Below, one piece after another: positions 1 to 16,305 of a stretch of 64,000 bases of DNA (position 1 is its first letter; the number at the start of each line of letters is the position of its first letter). The DNA lies in NCBI GenBank assembly GCA_030544235.1, contig CM060465.1, positions 25,738,988 through 25,802,987 on the forward strand. Direction: 5' to 3'. A program made the translations under genes and the position numbers. The notes under the pieces were generated by a model, which was given only the letters and a program-made list of their open reading frames with translations, searched no databases and had not been told where the DNA came from. The stretch comes from Lepturacanthus savala. Its lineage: Eukaryota; Chordata; Actinopteri; Scombriformes; Trichiuridae.

Positions 1-421
1 TACGAGCCACTGACTTTTTCACCGCGACTGTTCCATATGTTTCTACGGAACTGGAGGCAAAGCCTTTTGGTTACACTGCTCCCTCTGCATGGAGCTCCCT
101 GCAAGATGATCTGAAAACGTCCAACCTGATCCCTCTTAAGAGCTTTGTTGAAATTCTTAAAAATAAACAACTCCAGCGCATTGGGCTTTGTTGCTGTCCT
201 TAGGTCAGATGCTACTCATTTAAGCTATCTCTAACATTTTTATTTATTTTATTTAAATTATCTACTTATTGCTCTAATCCTACTTATGGTACTATTTGCT
301 CTGTAAAATTTTACTGCCTCTTGACCAGGTCGATGTTGAAAAAGAGATTGTACATCTCAAAATGCTAACCTGGTTACATAAAGGTTAAATTAAAGAACTA
401 AATTCTAAAAAAAAAAAAAAA
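1..421 (+). mobile_element. 3' end of a LINE (L2/CR1-like) with poly-A tail
   Basis: The frame 3-203 stays open and ends in TAG. It reads like the C-terminal tail of a non-LTR retrotransposon ORF2, with the recurring pattern V-P-x-V-x-T-E-L-x-x-K-x-F-x-Y-x-A-P-x-A-W-x-x-L-Q followed by a weak L-x-x-F segment. About 200 bases of AT-rich 3' untranslated sequence follow, including an ACCTGGTTA...AAGGTTAAAT-type end, then a run of A (about 407-421). The element is cut by the left edge of the window. It lies upstream of a pot1 exon, so inside a pot1 intron. Assignment to the L2/CR1 group is from memory of similar fish tails; a related clade is possible. Confidence 0.7.
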
Positions 422-581
422 TGTATCAATTTCAAGAATTTGTCTCATGATTTCTTATCTTCCAGTCAATAAATCTTATGTGTGAATTCTCATCTAGACT
501 CAGCAGGTTCAGAAAAAGTTTCTGAAAAACTCCTGGTTGATTTCCGTTCTGCTTAAGCTGCAGTTTTTTTTTCCTCTGCAG

Positions 582-4668
<4,087 letters not shown>

Positions 4669-4736
4669 AGCACCTATAGGTCAAAGGTCACGATAATTTG
4701 TATTTCATATCCTTTGTAATTTTATATGTCAAACAA

Positions 4737-4742
4737 AATAAA
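4737..4742 (+). terminator. pot1: Candidate pot1 poly(A) signal AATAAA
   Basis: A canonical hexamer lies 69 bases after the pot1 stop codon. No cleavage site can be proven from sequence alone. Confidence 0.45.
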
Positions 4743-6517
4743 TGTACATGGCTGCAAAAATGTGACTGACATAGAAGTGTATTTTGAAAGTTCTACTGTT
4801 TTCCTGTACAGCTCACACGGCTCTTTTAAAATAAAAGAAATGACTTTTAATGAGGTTGTTGCCAGTGAGCCCTCTTTAGTAACAGGAAGTTGTGATTCTC
4901 ACTATTCCAGTGATACAAGTCACAGGTTATTTATAGTTTTTTTACAGAATATGGAACATCTGTGTTGAGATCCAGGTTGTTTGTCGTGTACACTGGGAAC
5001 CTGTCGCTCTGTAGGGAAGGATGGATGTGGACAGTTTTACAGCTTCCATCACAGTTATGAACAAAGACTGTAGTGTCTGACCCAGATTTTTTTTATTATT
5101 ATTTGATTGATGGTTGACTGAGACTAAGAGGAAATGTTGGCAAAGAGAATGTCCAAGTCAGAATCTGATCAATACGAGTGTCTGTATGTGTGTGTGTGTG
5201 TGTGTGTGTGGGGGGGTTGTTTATTGTAAAGTTAAAAAGTTAACCATGTGCTAAAATAAATTCAACTAAAATAAACCCATATAACAAGGAACAGCATAGA
5301 GGGGACAGAAATAGGAAGAACAAAACAATTGCAGTTTGTGATTGTTTCCAAAACACAGTATAGTTACTTTTTCTTAGTGTCCTTATTTTTACAGGCAGGA
5401 AAAAGGCTGGACAACAGAAGCCTGTTTCCACTTTGACCTGTTTACCTTACTGTGGAGAGATGTTGGATACTGACACCTGGAGAAAAGCTGACCAAAACTA
5501 ACCCTTTATTATTGTTTTATTTTAGCGGGTGCGGTGTAATACCCAGAGCTCACACATGATGGCACAGAAGTCCTGTAAATATCTGTTTAGACAGAATTCG
5601 GTGAACTTCAATTGAGGTAAACAAAGATAATGTTTTTTTTACTGGTGCTCAGAGGCATGCTGGGAAATTTCTGCTGTCTAATTACAATTTTAGGAAATCT
5701 ATCGTCTCTTTTTCAAAGATACAACTATAATTTCCTGCCGAATGATTTCAGAGTGTTAATGTTTTTATAGCTACCTCACAAACTCTTTCCATTTTATTAA
5801 ATAAAGGATCTTGCATCATCTGGTGTACAGATCCAGATTGTTGTGTTTTAACTGAGTTCAGGTCTGTAGTAACATACTTAGGATGGTCTCTAACAGATTC
5901 AAACAGCCATCAAGGCGTTTTTACACATCACCTGTACCAAAACCTGTTTGCCATAGTTAACCACTGGTGTTTGGTGAGGTGCACATTTGAAGAAGATGAA
6001 TACAGCCAGAAAAAGCCCTTTCACTGCTCATATGGAAGCCTGATTTAGTTTATGACACTGGAAATAAATTAAAGACAATGCCGTTTTAGAATTTAAAACA
6101 AATAGAATAAATCCAGCTATTCTATTTAATAACTCGTCTCTGATTCATGAGATGAGATGATTCAGGTGGTGCTTCTGCCACTTGAATTCACAAGGTTATG
6201 AAATGGTATATAAGCACTACACATTGTACATTTAAAGCATGTGTCGTGTTCAGATGGAGGTGATAGTTTGAGGATTTACTTTCTGGAAATTGTCTTTTTG
6301 CACACTGGTCCACTCTCAGGTAGCCTACAGAAAATTACTCTTTGGAATCGCGCTGTTTCCTATGAAGTGGAAATACCACAAACAGCCGGAATCAAAACAA
6401 CAAAAAAGTTGGCCACATCAATCAAAACAGTAAATCGCAGAGGTGTGGATGATCCAGAATAGATTCTGCCAGTCTGCCATCTGTGGAAATGATCGGATCC
6501 CAGCCGGTTTGAAAGTT

Positions 6518-6600
6518 ACCCCCCCCCCTCTCCTCCACCTCCTCCTCTTCCCCCTCCTTCTCCTCCTCCTCTCGGGTACTCTCCTCTCTCAGAAGGGGCT
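6518..6600 (+). promoter_or_regulatory. gpr37: C/T-rich tract upstream of gpr37
   Basis: A pure-pyrimidine stretch made of CTCCT units lies about 400-475 bases before the gpr37 start codon, where AT-rich DNA changes to GC-rich. Such tracts occur in TATA-less promoters and can form triplex structures. A promoter role is inferred from position only. Confidence 0.3.
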
Positions 6601-6989
6601 CGGCGTCTCCTCCGGCCGCATCTATCGCCGTGCGTGCTGGGATGGAGACGTTTCCACCCAGCTAGGGATCAACTCTCCCCTCGCCCGCTCCAAGGATCCG
6701 AACGGTCAGATTAGTTTCCAGCCAAATTTGAGGATCTTCGTTTCGTATCACCGGTGATGCCTCCAGACTGCAACCGCTCCGGGACGCGCCCGAACCGGTC
6801 AGGTTCAGCACTTTCAGGCGACCAAAGACTATATGAAAGCTGCTTACGCGCAAAAATGAAGGAAAACTGACTTTTTAGTAGTTAAGATTTGCTTGTTTTA
6901 TGTATATTTTTTATTTGCTTTTATTTCGACTGATCCTCAGAAATTAGATGGATCCACATCAGTTTGATCTCACGGGTTAGACAGAACCA

Positions 6990-7920
6990 CACGATGCTGC
7001 TTCCATTCCCGGGGTTAATGTGTTTGTGGCTGTGCAGCGAGGCCGTCGCGACTCAGCTCCGCTGGCACCAAACAAAGGCGACTTTCACTCCTCATTACGA
7101 GTCCACCGCCGCTGACAGGAATGCGCAGAGCCGGGGATGGCGCACAGTCCGCGGGGAGGACAATGAGGGGACGCGCTGGGCGAGCGCGCGGGCCTCGTGG
7201 CTGGATACCTTAAACCCTGCGTCTTCCGAGCAGCCGGGCACGCAGATTCCCCGGCGGGCCGTGCGTAAAAGCGATGCGCAAAACGGCGCGCGTCGCATCC
7301 CACCCGTACCAACAGACGTAGGTGGCACCAACAGAAACGAGATCGGTGGAGACGAGCAAACGCATGGACACGTCGTCCTTCCCGGGAGGACGGAACGCAC
7401 GCGGCGGCAGAGACGCGGCGCGCCATCCGGCAGAGCGAAGCGCAGCGAGGCGCCACAGGACGCGGCGGCGGCGGCCGCGGGGGAAGCTCTGCCCGCGGCC
7501 ATGGCGCAGGAGCAGGAGGCGGAACCCCCGTTCGGCCTCAACAGCAGCAGCGACTACGAGGGGGAGTACGCGGCGCCGGACGTTCCGGACAGCACGCCGT
7601 TCGTGCCGGTGAGCGTGAACAGACGCAAACAGGTGAAGAACCCTTTCTACCCACTCACGGCGGAGGCGTGCGGCGCGTACGCGGTCATCATCACCGCCGC
7701 CGTCATCTTCAGCGTGGGCATCATCGGGAACGTGTCGGTCATGTGCATCGTGTGTCACAACTACTACATGAGGAGCATCTCCAACTCGCTGCTGGCCAAC
7801 CTCGCGCTCTGGGACTTCATCGTCATCTTCTTCTGCCTGCCGCTCGTGGTGTTCCACGAGCTCACCAAGGACTGGCTGCTGGGGGAGTTCTCGTGCAGGA
7901 TCATCCCGTACCTGGAGGTG
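6990..7920. promoter_or_regulatory. gpr37: CpG-rich island over gpr37 exon 1
   Basis: Exon 1 is dense in GCG/CGG/CGC codons while the intron starting at 7918 is AT-rich; the shift is abrupt at the exon edge. Exon 2 (11532-12365) is similarly GC-rich. The CpG density is why several long unreal open frames appear on both strands here. Confidence 0.6.
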
Positions 7921-10900
7921 AGGGGAGGGGAGGGGTCAGAGAGGCCATAGCAGATGATGAGGACCAGGATGTAGCAATAGGGACATTAAAAAAATATTCA
8001 ATAAGTCCTGAATTGAAAATGGCACATAAGTAAAAGTACAGAAGTATTATCAGCAAAACATACTTATACTTATTATACAGACTGTTATTTTATACTACTT
8101 GTTTTTACTAAATATATGTGTTTCACTTTGTCAATGTGGAGCCAATTTGAGATACTTTGGTACAGTAGTAGTACTGAATCATAATAAAATGTATGTTTTA
8201 TGTACAATATTAAAATATTCACCTGAAAAGTAACTAAAGTCAAGCAATTAGCGAAGTACAAAGTGCAATATTTCCTTTTGAGATGTAGAGGAATGGAAGT
8301 TTAAAGTCGCGTCACATGTAAATACTGAATAAAAGTACCTCAACATTGCATCTAAGTACACTACTTGAAGAAATGTACTTTCCATAAGTGATAATGCACT
8401 AAAATACTAAACTGAATGAAGAAACTGCTACTGAAAGGAGTCAATAATATAATTATTCTCATCTTGGGTATTGTTATACCCAAGATGTCTCCTTACTGTA
8501 AACTGTCTCAGTGTTTGCACTGGAGATTTCAAGTTTCCACATCACACATATAAAAGTTGAATATGGCATCAAACTGTTTGTGATGTCACAGCAACCAACA
8601 ACACTACAAAAAAAGAAAACATTCAGTGAGTTGAAGTTGTTACTTCTTTCCACCACTGTATAATACAACCAAAGAGCTGGGAGCCCTGCAGACTTGACTC
8701 TTTAAACCAACTACATTTCTCATTAAGCATCTGAAATGACAGCAGCGTTTCCTGTTTAGTACCAAATGCTGGCCGTGAGCAGAGTCAAATCAGTGTCCGA
8801 CGAGCAGGGGATGTAATTGTGCAGACCACAGCTCCAGGTTAAACTTAGGCTTTTTAAATCAGGTTTAGTGTCACCCAATGTGAAGGCTCTACGCATGACA
8901 ACCTGCTGTCCAAGCAGAGGGAAGGTCAAGATTAATGAAGAGCGTCTCAGACTGAGAATAAAAGATCCCTTCTGATCAGTTTGCTGCTTCAGCAGGACGA
9001 GACACAAGCAGGTGGAAGATCGCCTGAACAAGAAATGTTATTATTTACCATGAGTCATTTAAATCTTGATATGCAACTTATTTTTTTATTTTAGCGAAAA
9101 TTGTCCAATAGTCTCAGTAGAATTCTCGATAATAGGGCTGTGACCATTGAGTTGGTCATTAATTCATCAATTGATTAGTTTCTCGATTAATCAGGTCAGT
9201 TTAAGTAATATATCAGGAAATGGTGAAAAATGACAACGTCCTTATTTTGTCTGCAACTGAACGATTTTATTGTCTCAGTTTGTCTCCTTTAGCAGATGAA
9301 TGTGGAAAAAACTGCACATCATTCTGTACAGAGAAGAGAACAGAACACTGTAAGAGAACTTATTTAAACTTATTTCAAGTTTGCGAAATATTGGAGACTT
9401 TCCCTCCTTTGGGCATCAAATGATTCTTTGAAACTGTCAGTCAATCAGTCATTTTCTATACCTGCTTATTCCTCATTAGGGGCGCAGGGGTCTGCTGGAG
9501 CCAATCCCAGCGCGTTACGGCGAGAGGCAGGGATACACCCCAGATGGTTGCCAGCCAATCATGGGGCACACACACCATTCACTCACACCTAGGGGAAATT
9601 TTAGAGTCTCCAATTAACCTCCATGTTTTTTGGACTGTGGGAGGAAGCTGGAGTACCCAGTGAAAACCCTCCACACAGAAAGGTCCCAGACCCAGGACCA
9701 AAGAGGTCTTGAACCTGCGACCTTCTTGCTGTGAGGCAACAGCGCTAACCCCTGCTCCACCATGTCGCCCTCTTTGAAACTGTGTGAGGGGAAATGTCAT
9801 TTTGGTGGCACTTAGTGGAGTGATGTAGTAATGACGTATGAATGTCTCATTATGGAGGTAGTGTTAACCTATATGGCAAGATCGATATTTTGTCCCAGAT
9901 CTAGTAAGTGGTGCTGTAGAGTTGACTTGTCTATTGCCAACACCCCCTCTAAATAAACTGAGGCCACTGTTTGGGATCACCACTAAACACAAAACGGGTC
10001 CGGTTGGGATCTAAAAGGTAAAAGGAGGAACTACAACTCCCATAGATGCCCACTAAATATCAAACAGTCAAAGAAATGGACGTAAAATCAAAAGAATAAA
10101 ATATATGTTTATATATACAGTAGTGATATCTTGAATCATTTCCCATTTCCACATCTCAAAAAGCCAAATCATAAGTGAGCATAAGGGACAGCAGTCAAGT
10201 ATGATAATAAGAAATGAATGGATCTATGTTTGGATCCAAACCAACAGTGGACTGAGTAAAACATGAATTATCTGGTTCCTGTGTGTCACAGACCTCCATT
10301 GTTGTCCAAAAAACTATTATAACCACAGCGCTGCTCTGTGTCACATGTTCCTTCATTATAACGAGTTTGGTCACTTTAGTTTGTTTAGGAATGGCTCCAA
10401 CGACTAATAGCAGCGATAACGTGTTTGAAACGTGCATTGTTTATATCCGTGATTATGGCTCGCTTTCCACCGCCCCCACCCGCCTGCTCACTTTTGGAGA
10501 AAGAGGCTTCATTGTGGAAGCCCCCGCCCTCTGAACCTCTCTCCCTGCTGAGATCAGCTTCTCTGAACACTTTCAAAAAGACTCCTGATAACCCACCTGC
10601 TCACCAAGACCTACGACCTCCAGTTAGCTGTCAGCGTTTTTATTTTCTGTTATATTATCTTCCCCAACATGTAAAGAGTTCTTGTCATTGCTTTGTTTAT
10701 TGGTGCATTGCAGGCACCTGTAGATCAGGTATGCTATGTTCAGGTGTAATAATGCCAATCCTCATGCCAACCCTTAGTTGCTGTGCCAATGAGCACCCAC
10801 TAAGCCTCAGGGACATTGGCACCAGAAACTGAATTTGAACCACGTAATTTAAAATTGTGTTTTTTTAATTTGAATCCTTGCATTGGAAAACTGAATCTGA

Positions 10901-12365
10901 ATAGTTATAACATGAAATCGAATTGATTAGTTTGGAACTGGAATCTAATCAAATTTGAAGTTTCAACTCTACATATCCTAACATTCAGTTCTTACAATTC
11001 AAATTTAGTTCTCAAAATTCAATTTCGGTTTACTGTGACAATATCCGGGTAGTTTAAGGATGAAGGAAGAGCAATCAAGCTCAGATACACAGACCCAGAG
11101 ACCATGGTTCAGCTGGAACAAATATAGTCATAGTAATTTAACATATATTTTAGTTTTAGTTTAAATGTTTTTGTTTAACTGTTATAATTATTCTCTAAAA
11201 AACGTTTTGCTTCTTTAGCTAGCTTGTGTTTCAGAGCTTGATTTATCTTCCTTCATCCTTAAACTACCTGGATATTTGTCACAATAAATTGAAATTGAAT
11301 GTTTAAAAAATTTTAATTGTGAGGACTGAACATAAGGACATAAATTTTATTGTACAGCATTTAGACAAGTCCGCTCCAGCCGGGATTTGAACTGTTGTCT
11401 GCTGCAGCCATGAAGTCTCTACGTGGCATGAACTCTACCCCTACATCACTGCAGTGCAATATTGTTTCTTTTAACAAAGCAGAAATGTTTGGTATAGAGA
11501 TGTTGTGTTTTTATTCTTCTGCTGTTCGCAGGTGGCGTCTCTCGGGGTCACGACCTTCACGCTGTGTGCCCTGTGCATCGACCGCTTCCGCGCCGCCACC
11601 AACGTGCAGATGTACTACGAGATGATCGAGAACTGGGCGTCCACCACCGCCAAGCTCGCCGTGATCTGGGTGGGCGCCCTGCTGCTGGCGCTGCCCGAGC
11701 TGCTGATCCGCCAGCTGGTCACGGAGGACGGCGATCCGCCCGACGTGGCGCCGTGCGAGCGCTGCGTGGTCCGCATCTCCACGGAGCTGCCCGACACGCT
11801 GTACGTCCTGGGGCTCACCTACGACGGCGCGCGCCTCTGGTGGTACTTCGGCTGCTACTTCTGCCTGCCCACGCTGTTCACCATCTGCAGCTCGCTGCTC
11901 ACCGCCCGCAAGATCCGCCGCGCCGAACGCGCCTGCGTCCGCGGCAGCAAGAAGCAGATCCAGCTGGAGAGCCAGATGAACTGCGCCGTGGTGGCCCTGG
12001 CCATCCTCTACGGCTTCTGCAGCATCCCGGAGAACATCTGCAACATCGTCAGCGTCTACATGGCGGCCGGCGTCCCCCAGAGAACCCTGGACGTCCTACA
12101 CCTCGTCAGCCAGATGCTGCTCTTCTGCAAGTCAGCGGTGACGCCGGTGCTGCTGTTCTGCCTGTGCCAGCCGTTCACCAGAGCCATCCTGGACTGCTGC
12201 TGCTGCTGCTGCGACGAGTGCGGCCCGCCGCGCTCCCCCGCCACCGCCACCAGCGACCCCGACAACGAGTGCACCACCACCGAGCTGGAGCTGTCGCCCT
12301 TCAGCACCATCCGCAGGGAGGCGTCCACCTCCACCACCTACGCCGCCGTGGGGACTCACTGCTGA
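6994..12365 (+). CDS. gpr37: GPR37 (endothelin-B-receptor-like / Pael receptor) orphan GPCR
   Basis: Coding exons are 6994-7917 (308 codons) and 11532-12365 (277 codons plus TGA), joined in phase 0 after PYLE and before VASLGVTTF. The protein is 585 aa, against about 613 in human. I start at ATG 6994, the first in-frame ATG (A at -3), giving a signal peptide [19 protein letters not shown]. Next comes a long, disordered, Arg/Ala-rich extracellular N terminus with a polybasic RTRRQRR at residues 135-141, then seven membrane segments starting near residue 229. TM3 ends in CIDRF rather than DRY, and TM7 has TPVLL in place of NPxxY. A six-Cys cluster at 530-535 is a likely palmitoylation site. The C terminus GTHC is the PDZ ligand known in this family. 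GPR37 acts in neurons and glia at the plasma membrane, folds poorly and is a Parkin substrate. It lies next to pot1 as in mammals. Confidence 0.97.
8010..8400. repeat. Relic of a dispersed fish repeat (AAGTA-rich family)
   Basis: The stretch is built of recurring AAGTA/TACTT words (aaaagtacagaagtatta..., aagtacctcaaca..., gtactttccataagtg) of the kind common in fish genomes. Shorter pieces of the same flavour occur near 16530-16610, 21298-21345 and 42470-42540. Family and boundaries are uncertain. Confidence 0.4.
9438..9770 (-). mobile_element. tRNA-derived SINE, copy 1, with 13-bp target-site duplication
   Basis: The element is flanked by exact direct repeats TCTTTGAAACTGT at 9425-9437 and 9771-9783, which fix both ends. 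Read on the minus strand it starts with a tRNA-like head (GGTGGAGCAGGGGTTAGCGC, A-box region) and has a B box GGTTCAAGACC at 9715-9705. It ends in a short GACT/TGA-type tandem tail. Two more copies are at 36.8 and 45.5 kb. It codes for nothing. Confidence 0.8.
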
Positions 12366-12953
12366 GGTCGGGGGTTCGACAGCACAGGCGGCGCTCGTTC
12401 TGGGCCGTTTCTCTGTTGTAGTTAGGATTCAGTCGGACACGTTAGGCTGTAAATTCCTACGTTTTTGTTTTTTTTTTAAACTTGAGCGGAGTCGACCCAA
12501 ACTGTTGAACACGTTTGTGTTTTACCGACAGACGAACTGAAGGCGTCGCCGTCCGTCCATTCACTGTTTACAGAGTTTATATGTGAAAAAACACAGTCTG
12601 TATTACTTAATTGCATTCATTTGTTTAGTTTTTTAATTAACTCACCAGTATTTGTACTGAATGTTCACTCAGTCTTACTTTTTGTTTGTCGTCACTGTAT
12701 TTCAGAAGCTGAGAGCAGGCGTGGATGATTATCATTTTTTGATTTAATGGTGATTGTTTGAGAAAATTCGATCGGATTCCTTAGAAAAACAGGCCACAGT
12801 TATATTGTTCTGGAGTTAGATGCTCCATTTAAAGTCTTTAAACTATTTTTTAATTGGAAACTATTTTTTCCACGTTTCGAGTTGTATGATTTCCTGAAAG
12901 CAGATTCCACACTTTTGCTCCATTCTGACTCTCCTGCATTATGCTAGTTAATT

Positions 12954-12959
12954 AATAAA
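12954..12959 (+). terminator. gpr37: Candidate gpr37 poly(A) signal AATAAA
   Basis: A canonical hexamer lies 589 bases after the gpr37 stop. Other AATAAA words occur farther on (near 13474), so the choice is uncertain. Confidence 0.4.
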
Positions 12960-14546
12960 ATAATGAGCTCTTTTTTTCAGAAAACTAAAGGAGTTATTAA
13001 AAATGTCCAGATGCATCACTGTTTTAAAAAAAATGATCATCAACCACAGGTGCTGTCAACGTCTTTGGTTTTATTCTGTTGGAGGTTTGATCCAGTTTCT
13101 TTGTATGAGTGAGTCATATGGTGCATATAGTAATATATTGAAAATGGCTGCCGATGCCATGTCGAGTCCTGCTGAATTCTTTTTATTTTTCTGTGATTTC
13201 TTTTCTTAGCAGAAATCTGCACCGCCTGGTCTGTAATGTTACAGCGATATTGTTGGTTTTGTATTAGCCACAAGAGAAGTGTCACTACGATTAAAACCTA
13301 TTTTTAAACTTTTTTTTTTACCCTGGTTTGTATTTAGAGATTGATTCATTTGTCGACTACATCCATAGAATTGGCATCAGTGTTTAGCTTTTCTTGTCGC
13401 TTCAGTTTGTCTTTTTTACTATTTTCCAACACTTTCTAAACCAATCGATTTAATCGTGGAAAAAAATCAACACAATAAACGATAAGGAGAATAATTTTTA
13501 GGTGCAGCCCTAAAGCCAATAACAGACACTTAAAAATTTGATGTGAACTTGGACAGACACTCTCACAGCACTGACAAAATCCTTCAGCCTTATTACAAGC
13601 AGACCAGTGAGATAAAAATGTTCATGTCACATCAACCTTGAGTTGTAAATCCAAGTGATGTTGGGATATTTCTGACAGGGAAAGTCTACATCTAAATAAA
13701 ACACAACAAATTCAATTCAGCTAATTTAGAAATCTATAGAAATCTATATTTAGAGTAAATTGTGTCATTAAAGATCAATCTTGTAGTTAATAAATGTCAG
13801 CTACAGTTTAGCCAGCTTACTGGAGCTGGCTAAGTCCATTGTGTTCTTAGCATAGCAGGAATTTACCAACTAGTCTCTCAAGTAATGAAGTTGCAAAGTG
13901 GAAGGAGTTACTGTATTTCAGGGGCTGCTGGCCTGAAGTATCCTGGTAATTAGTCCCATAGACAACGTTAGCCCTATTATATCATTTGAAATAATATGAA
14001 ACTTTCCTGGTTAAAGCTTCAGAACAAAAGATGAAGAACTGTGTTAAAAACATGTTTCTGTAATGAAAATCCAAAGCTTCAAGTCTCTTTGGAACTGCCA
14101 ATCACAGAGCTTAAAATTCAGTCACGTGTCACTGATGGCGAGCGGAAACTAAAGCAAATTGAATCATTTCCCTCATAATTAATTTCTGGCTCACTCGGAT
14201 TCACATTCCATGGGGACACATTTTGAGTTTTGAATTCATTACGCTCTGATTCGCACCCATGGCTTCTTCCTCATGGGAATGGCAGCCAAGGCTCATGGGT
14301 ATTGAATTCTAGCCATCCGCCAAACTCACAGAGAAAACATGATTTTCCGAAACATTTCAGGAACCAGAAACTGAACTCTAAGTCCAAGACATTCAAATGA
14401 ATTCTGCATCTAGGCACCAGCACATTAAAGTCTCTCTAGCGCCCCCTGGAGGCTGTAGTTTTCATTATAGACACAATATAAACATGTTGGCCCCAACAAT
14501 CAACTGTTTCCTTCAAGGTACAAATTTAAAGCATATATTTGCAATT

Positions 14547-15058
14547 TACACTACCATTGTAAAATTTGGGGTCACTTAGAAATTTCCTTATTTTTGAAAG
14601 AAAAGCACTGTTTTTTCAATGAATATAACTTGAAACTAACCAGAAATATACTATACATTGCTAATGTGGTAAATGACTATTCTAGCTGCAAATGTCTGGT
14701 TTTTAATGCAATATCTACATAGGTCTATAGAGGCCCATTTCCAGCAACTATCACTCCAGTGCTCTAATTGTACAAAGTGTTAGCTCATTGCGTCAGAAGG
14801 CTAATGAATGATCGGAAAATCCTTGTGCAATCATGTTAGCACAGCTGAAAACAGTTTAGCTGGTTAGAGACGCTATAAAACTGACCTTCCTTTGACGAAA
14901 GGATGAAGGAAAACACTATTTCGAATACAAATCATTATTTTTAACCTTAACAATGTCTTGACTACATTTTCTATTCATTTTACAACTCATGGTGGTAAAT
15001 AAAAGTTTGACTTTTCATGGAAAACCCCAAATTGTCTGGGTGACGTAACGGTAGTGTA
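14547..15058. mobile_element. Tc1/mariner-like MITE, copy 1
   Basis: The 512-bp element is bounded by TA...TA and inverted termini (left TACACTACCATTGT; right end reads TACACTACCGTT on the other strand). It has no transposase frame, so it is non-autonomous. It is the same family as 33832-34370 but in the opposite orientation; long internal stretches match by eye, for example CTTATTTTTGAAAGAAA. Confidence 0.75.
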
Positions 15059-16111
15059 TGTCGGAAATGGAAACAATCCAAAAGAAGCATTGCCATCTGT
15101 CCAGGAGACACACTTTGTATTAGGCGGGTTAGACCCTCATCAACTGAGAACTAGTCGGCGTAACTACTAAACCCGCATCAGGAAAAGCAATGAAAAGTCC
15201 ATGTTTAGTTATAGTAGATGGTTTTTATTTGCTCAAATTGCATCACAAAAACATCAGCAACTTCCTCCTCCTCCTGATAAAAGCCAGTCAGTTTGATGCG
15301 TCACGTTCTGTACAACTCTCAGCTGTTTGTAATCTCGCCATCGTTTCGTCATCGTCGTTGCCGCCTCCCAGCCGGAGAGGACACAGCGCGCCATTGTCCT
15401 TGCCTCCCGCTGTCATGACGACGGAGGGAATCTGCCTCTCAGCTGGCCGCCGCAGTGAACAGTGCATCGCCACAGACAGCACACCGAGGCTCATTTATTC
15501 AGTTGTCACTGATGGTTTCTGGTCTGAACCAGCGCAGTCTGGCCTCAAAGCACATCCTGTCAACTGTTGCATTTAAACATTAAAAATAAGCCAAGTCGCG
15601 TTGCCACACAGGCTTTCTGATCAGCGGACGACCCGATGCACCTCCAGAGCCACATGCAACCCAGTCTGCAACATATTAGCGATTAGCATACAGTATATGC
15701 ATATGTTTACCCTATTAGCTTGTTGGAATGTGCATGCAACACGCTAACGCCAAGCATTTTAGCACGTTACTGCTAATAATTTAGAATGTGATGTTTAGCA
15801 TTTCATTATGAACAAGCTCAGATGAAATTGTCATAAAGAATTATGGTAAGTTTGTTAGCTTGGTAATATGCTAATGTTAGCATGTTAACAACTGAAGGTA
15901 TGTTTGTCGCTAATCAAAGTCTGCTATGTTTCTAAAAATGACCATGGGTCTTTGTCAGTTAGCCGGTGTGCAAAAGCGAACAACCAACCTCATGTTCCTG
16001 TTGTAGCTGATGGAGGCAGAGCTAGTTTCAACTACTTTTTATATATTCAGCATGTTTAGCCCAGTGATTTCCAACCTTTGATTTTTGATGAAATATTGGA
16101 TCATTTAAACC

Positions 16112-16305
16112 AGGGGTGACCAATCCTGCACCTGGAGAGCTACTGCCACACCTGATTCTAATTTTGAACTCCTTATTAAGCCTGTGACATGCTTCAGCTG
16201 CTGCATAACGAGTTGATAATTAGAATCAGGTGTGTTGGGAGTGGGGAGATCCCTAAAACACGCAGGGCAGCGTCTCTACAGGAGCAGGACAGCTCAGCCC
16301 TGCTT
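16112..16305. mobile_element. hAT-like MITE relic
   Basis: It opens with CAGGGGTGACCAATCCTG and contains an inner inverted pair (CACACCTGATTCTAAT against ATTAGAATCAGGTGTG, about 16148-16237). It ends in a degraded copy of the start. The CAGGGGTG terminus is typical of hAT-derived MITEs in fish. Ends are approximate. Confidence 0.5.

Larger units (their letters stand above)
4669..6993. other. pot1 3' flank and gpr37 upstream region
   Basis: The pot1 3' end probably lies just after the stop: an AATAAA is at 4737-4742. A short GT run followed by a G run sits at about 5186-5217. From about 6500 the sequence becomes GC- and pyrimidine-rich, consistent with the promoter and 5'UTR of gpr37. No open frame here looks like a gene. 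Confidence 0.6.
7918..11531 (+). other. gpr37: gpr37 intron, repeat-bearing
   Basis: This single 3.6-kb intron sits at the position conserved in GPR37. It contains a relic of a dispersed repeat (about 8010-8400) and a full-length SINE (9438-9770). The rest is AT-rich unique-looking sequence with no coding signal. Confidence 0.85.

Noticed and set aside
7210..7857. 215-codon minus-strand open frame
   Set aside because: It is antisense to gpr37 exon 1. CpG-rich coding DNA lacks stop triplets on the other strand; the product is low-complexity with no family resemblance.
9705..9770. tRNA gene
   Set aside because: The A/B-box-like sequence is the head of a SINE repeated three times with target-site duplications. 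The cloverleaf is degraded.
11564..12421. 285-codon plus-strand open frame overlapping gpr37 exon 2
   Set aside because: It is the shifted frame of the GC-rich exon. The product is dominated by Arg, His, Pro and Leu, and the overlapping frame is an unmistakable GPCR.
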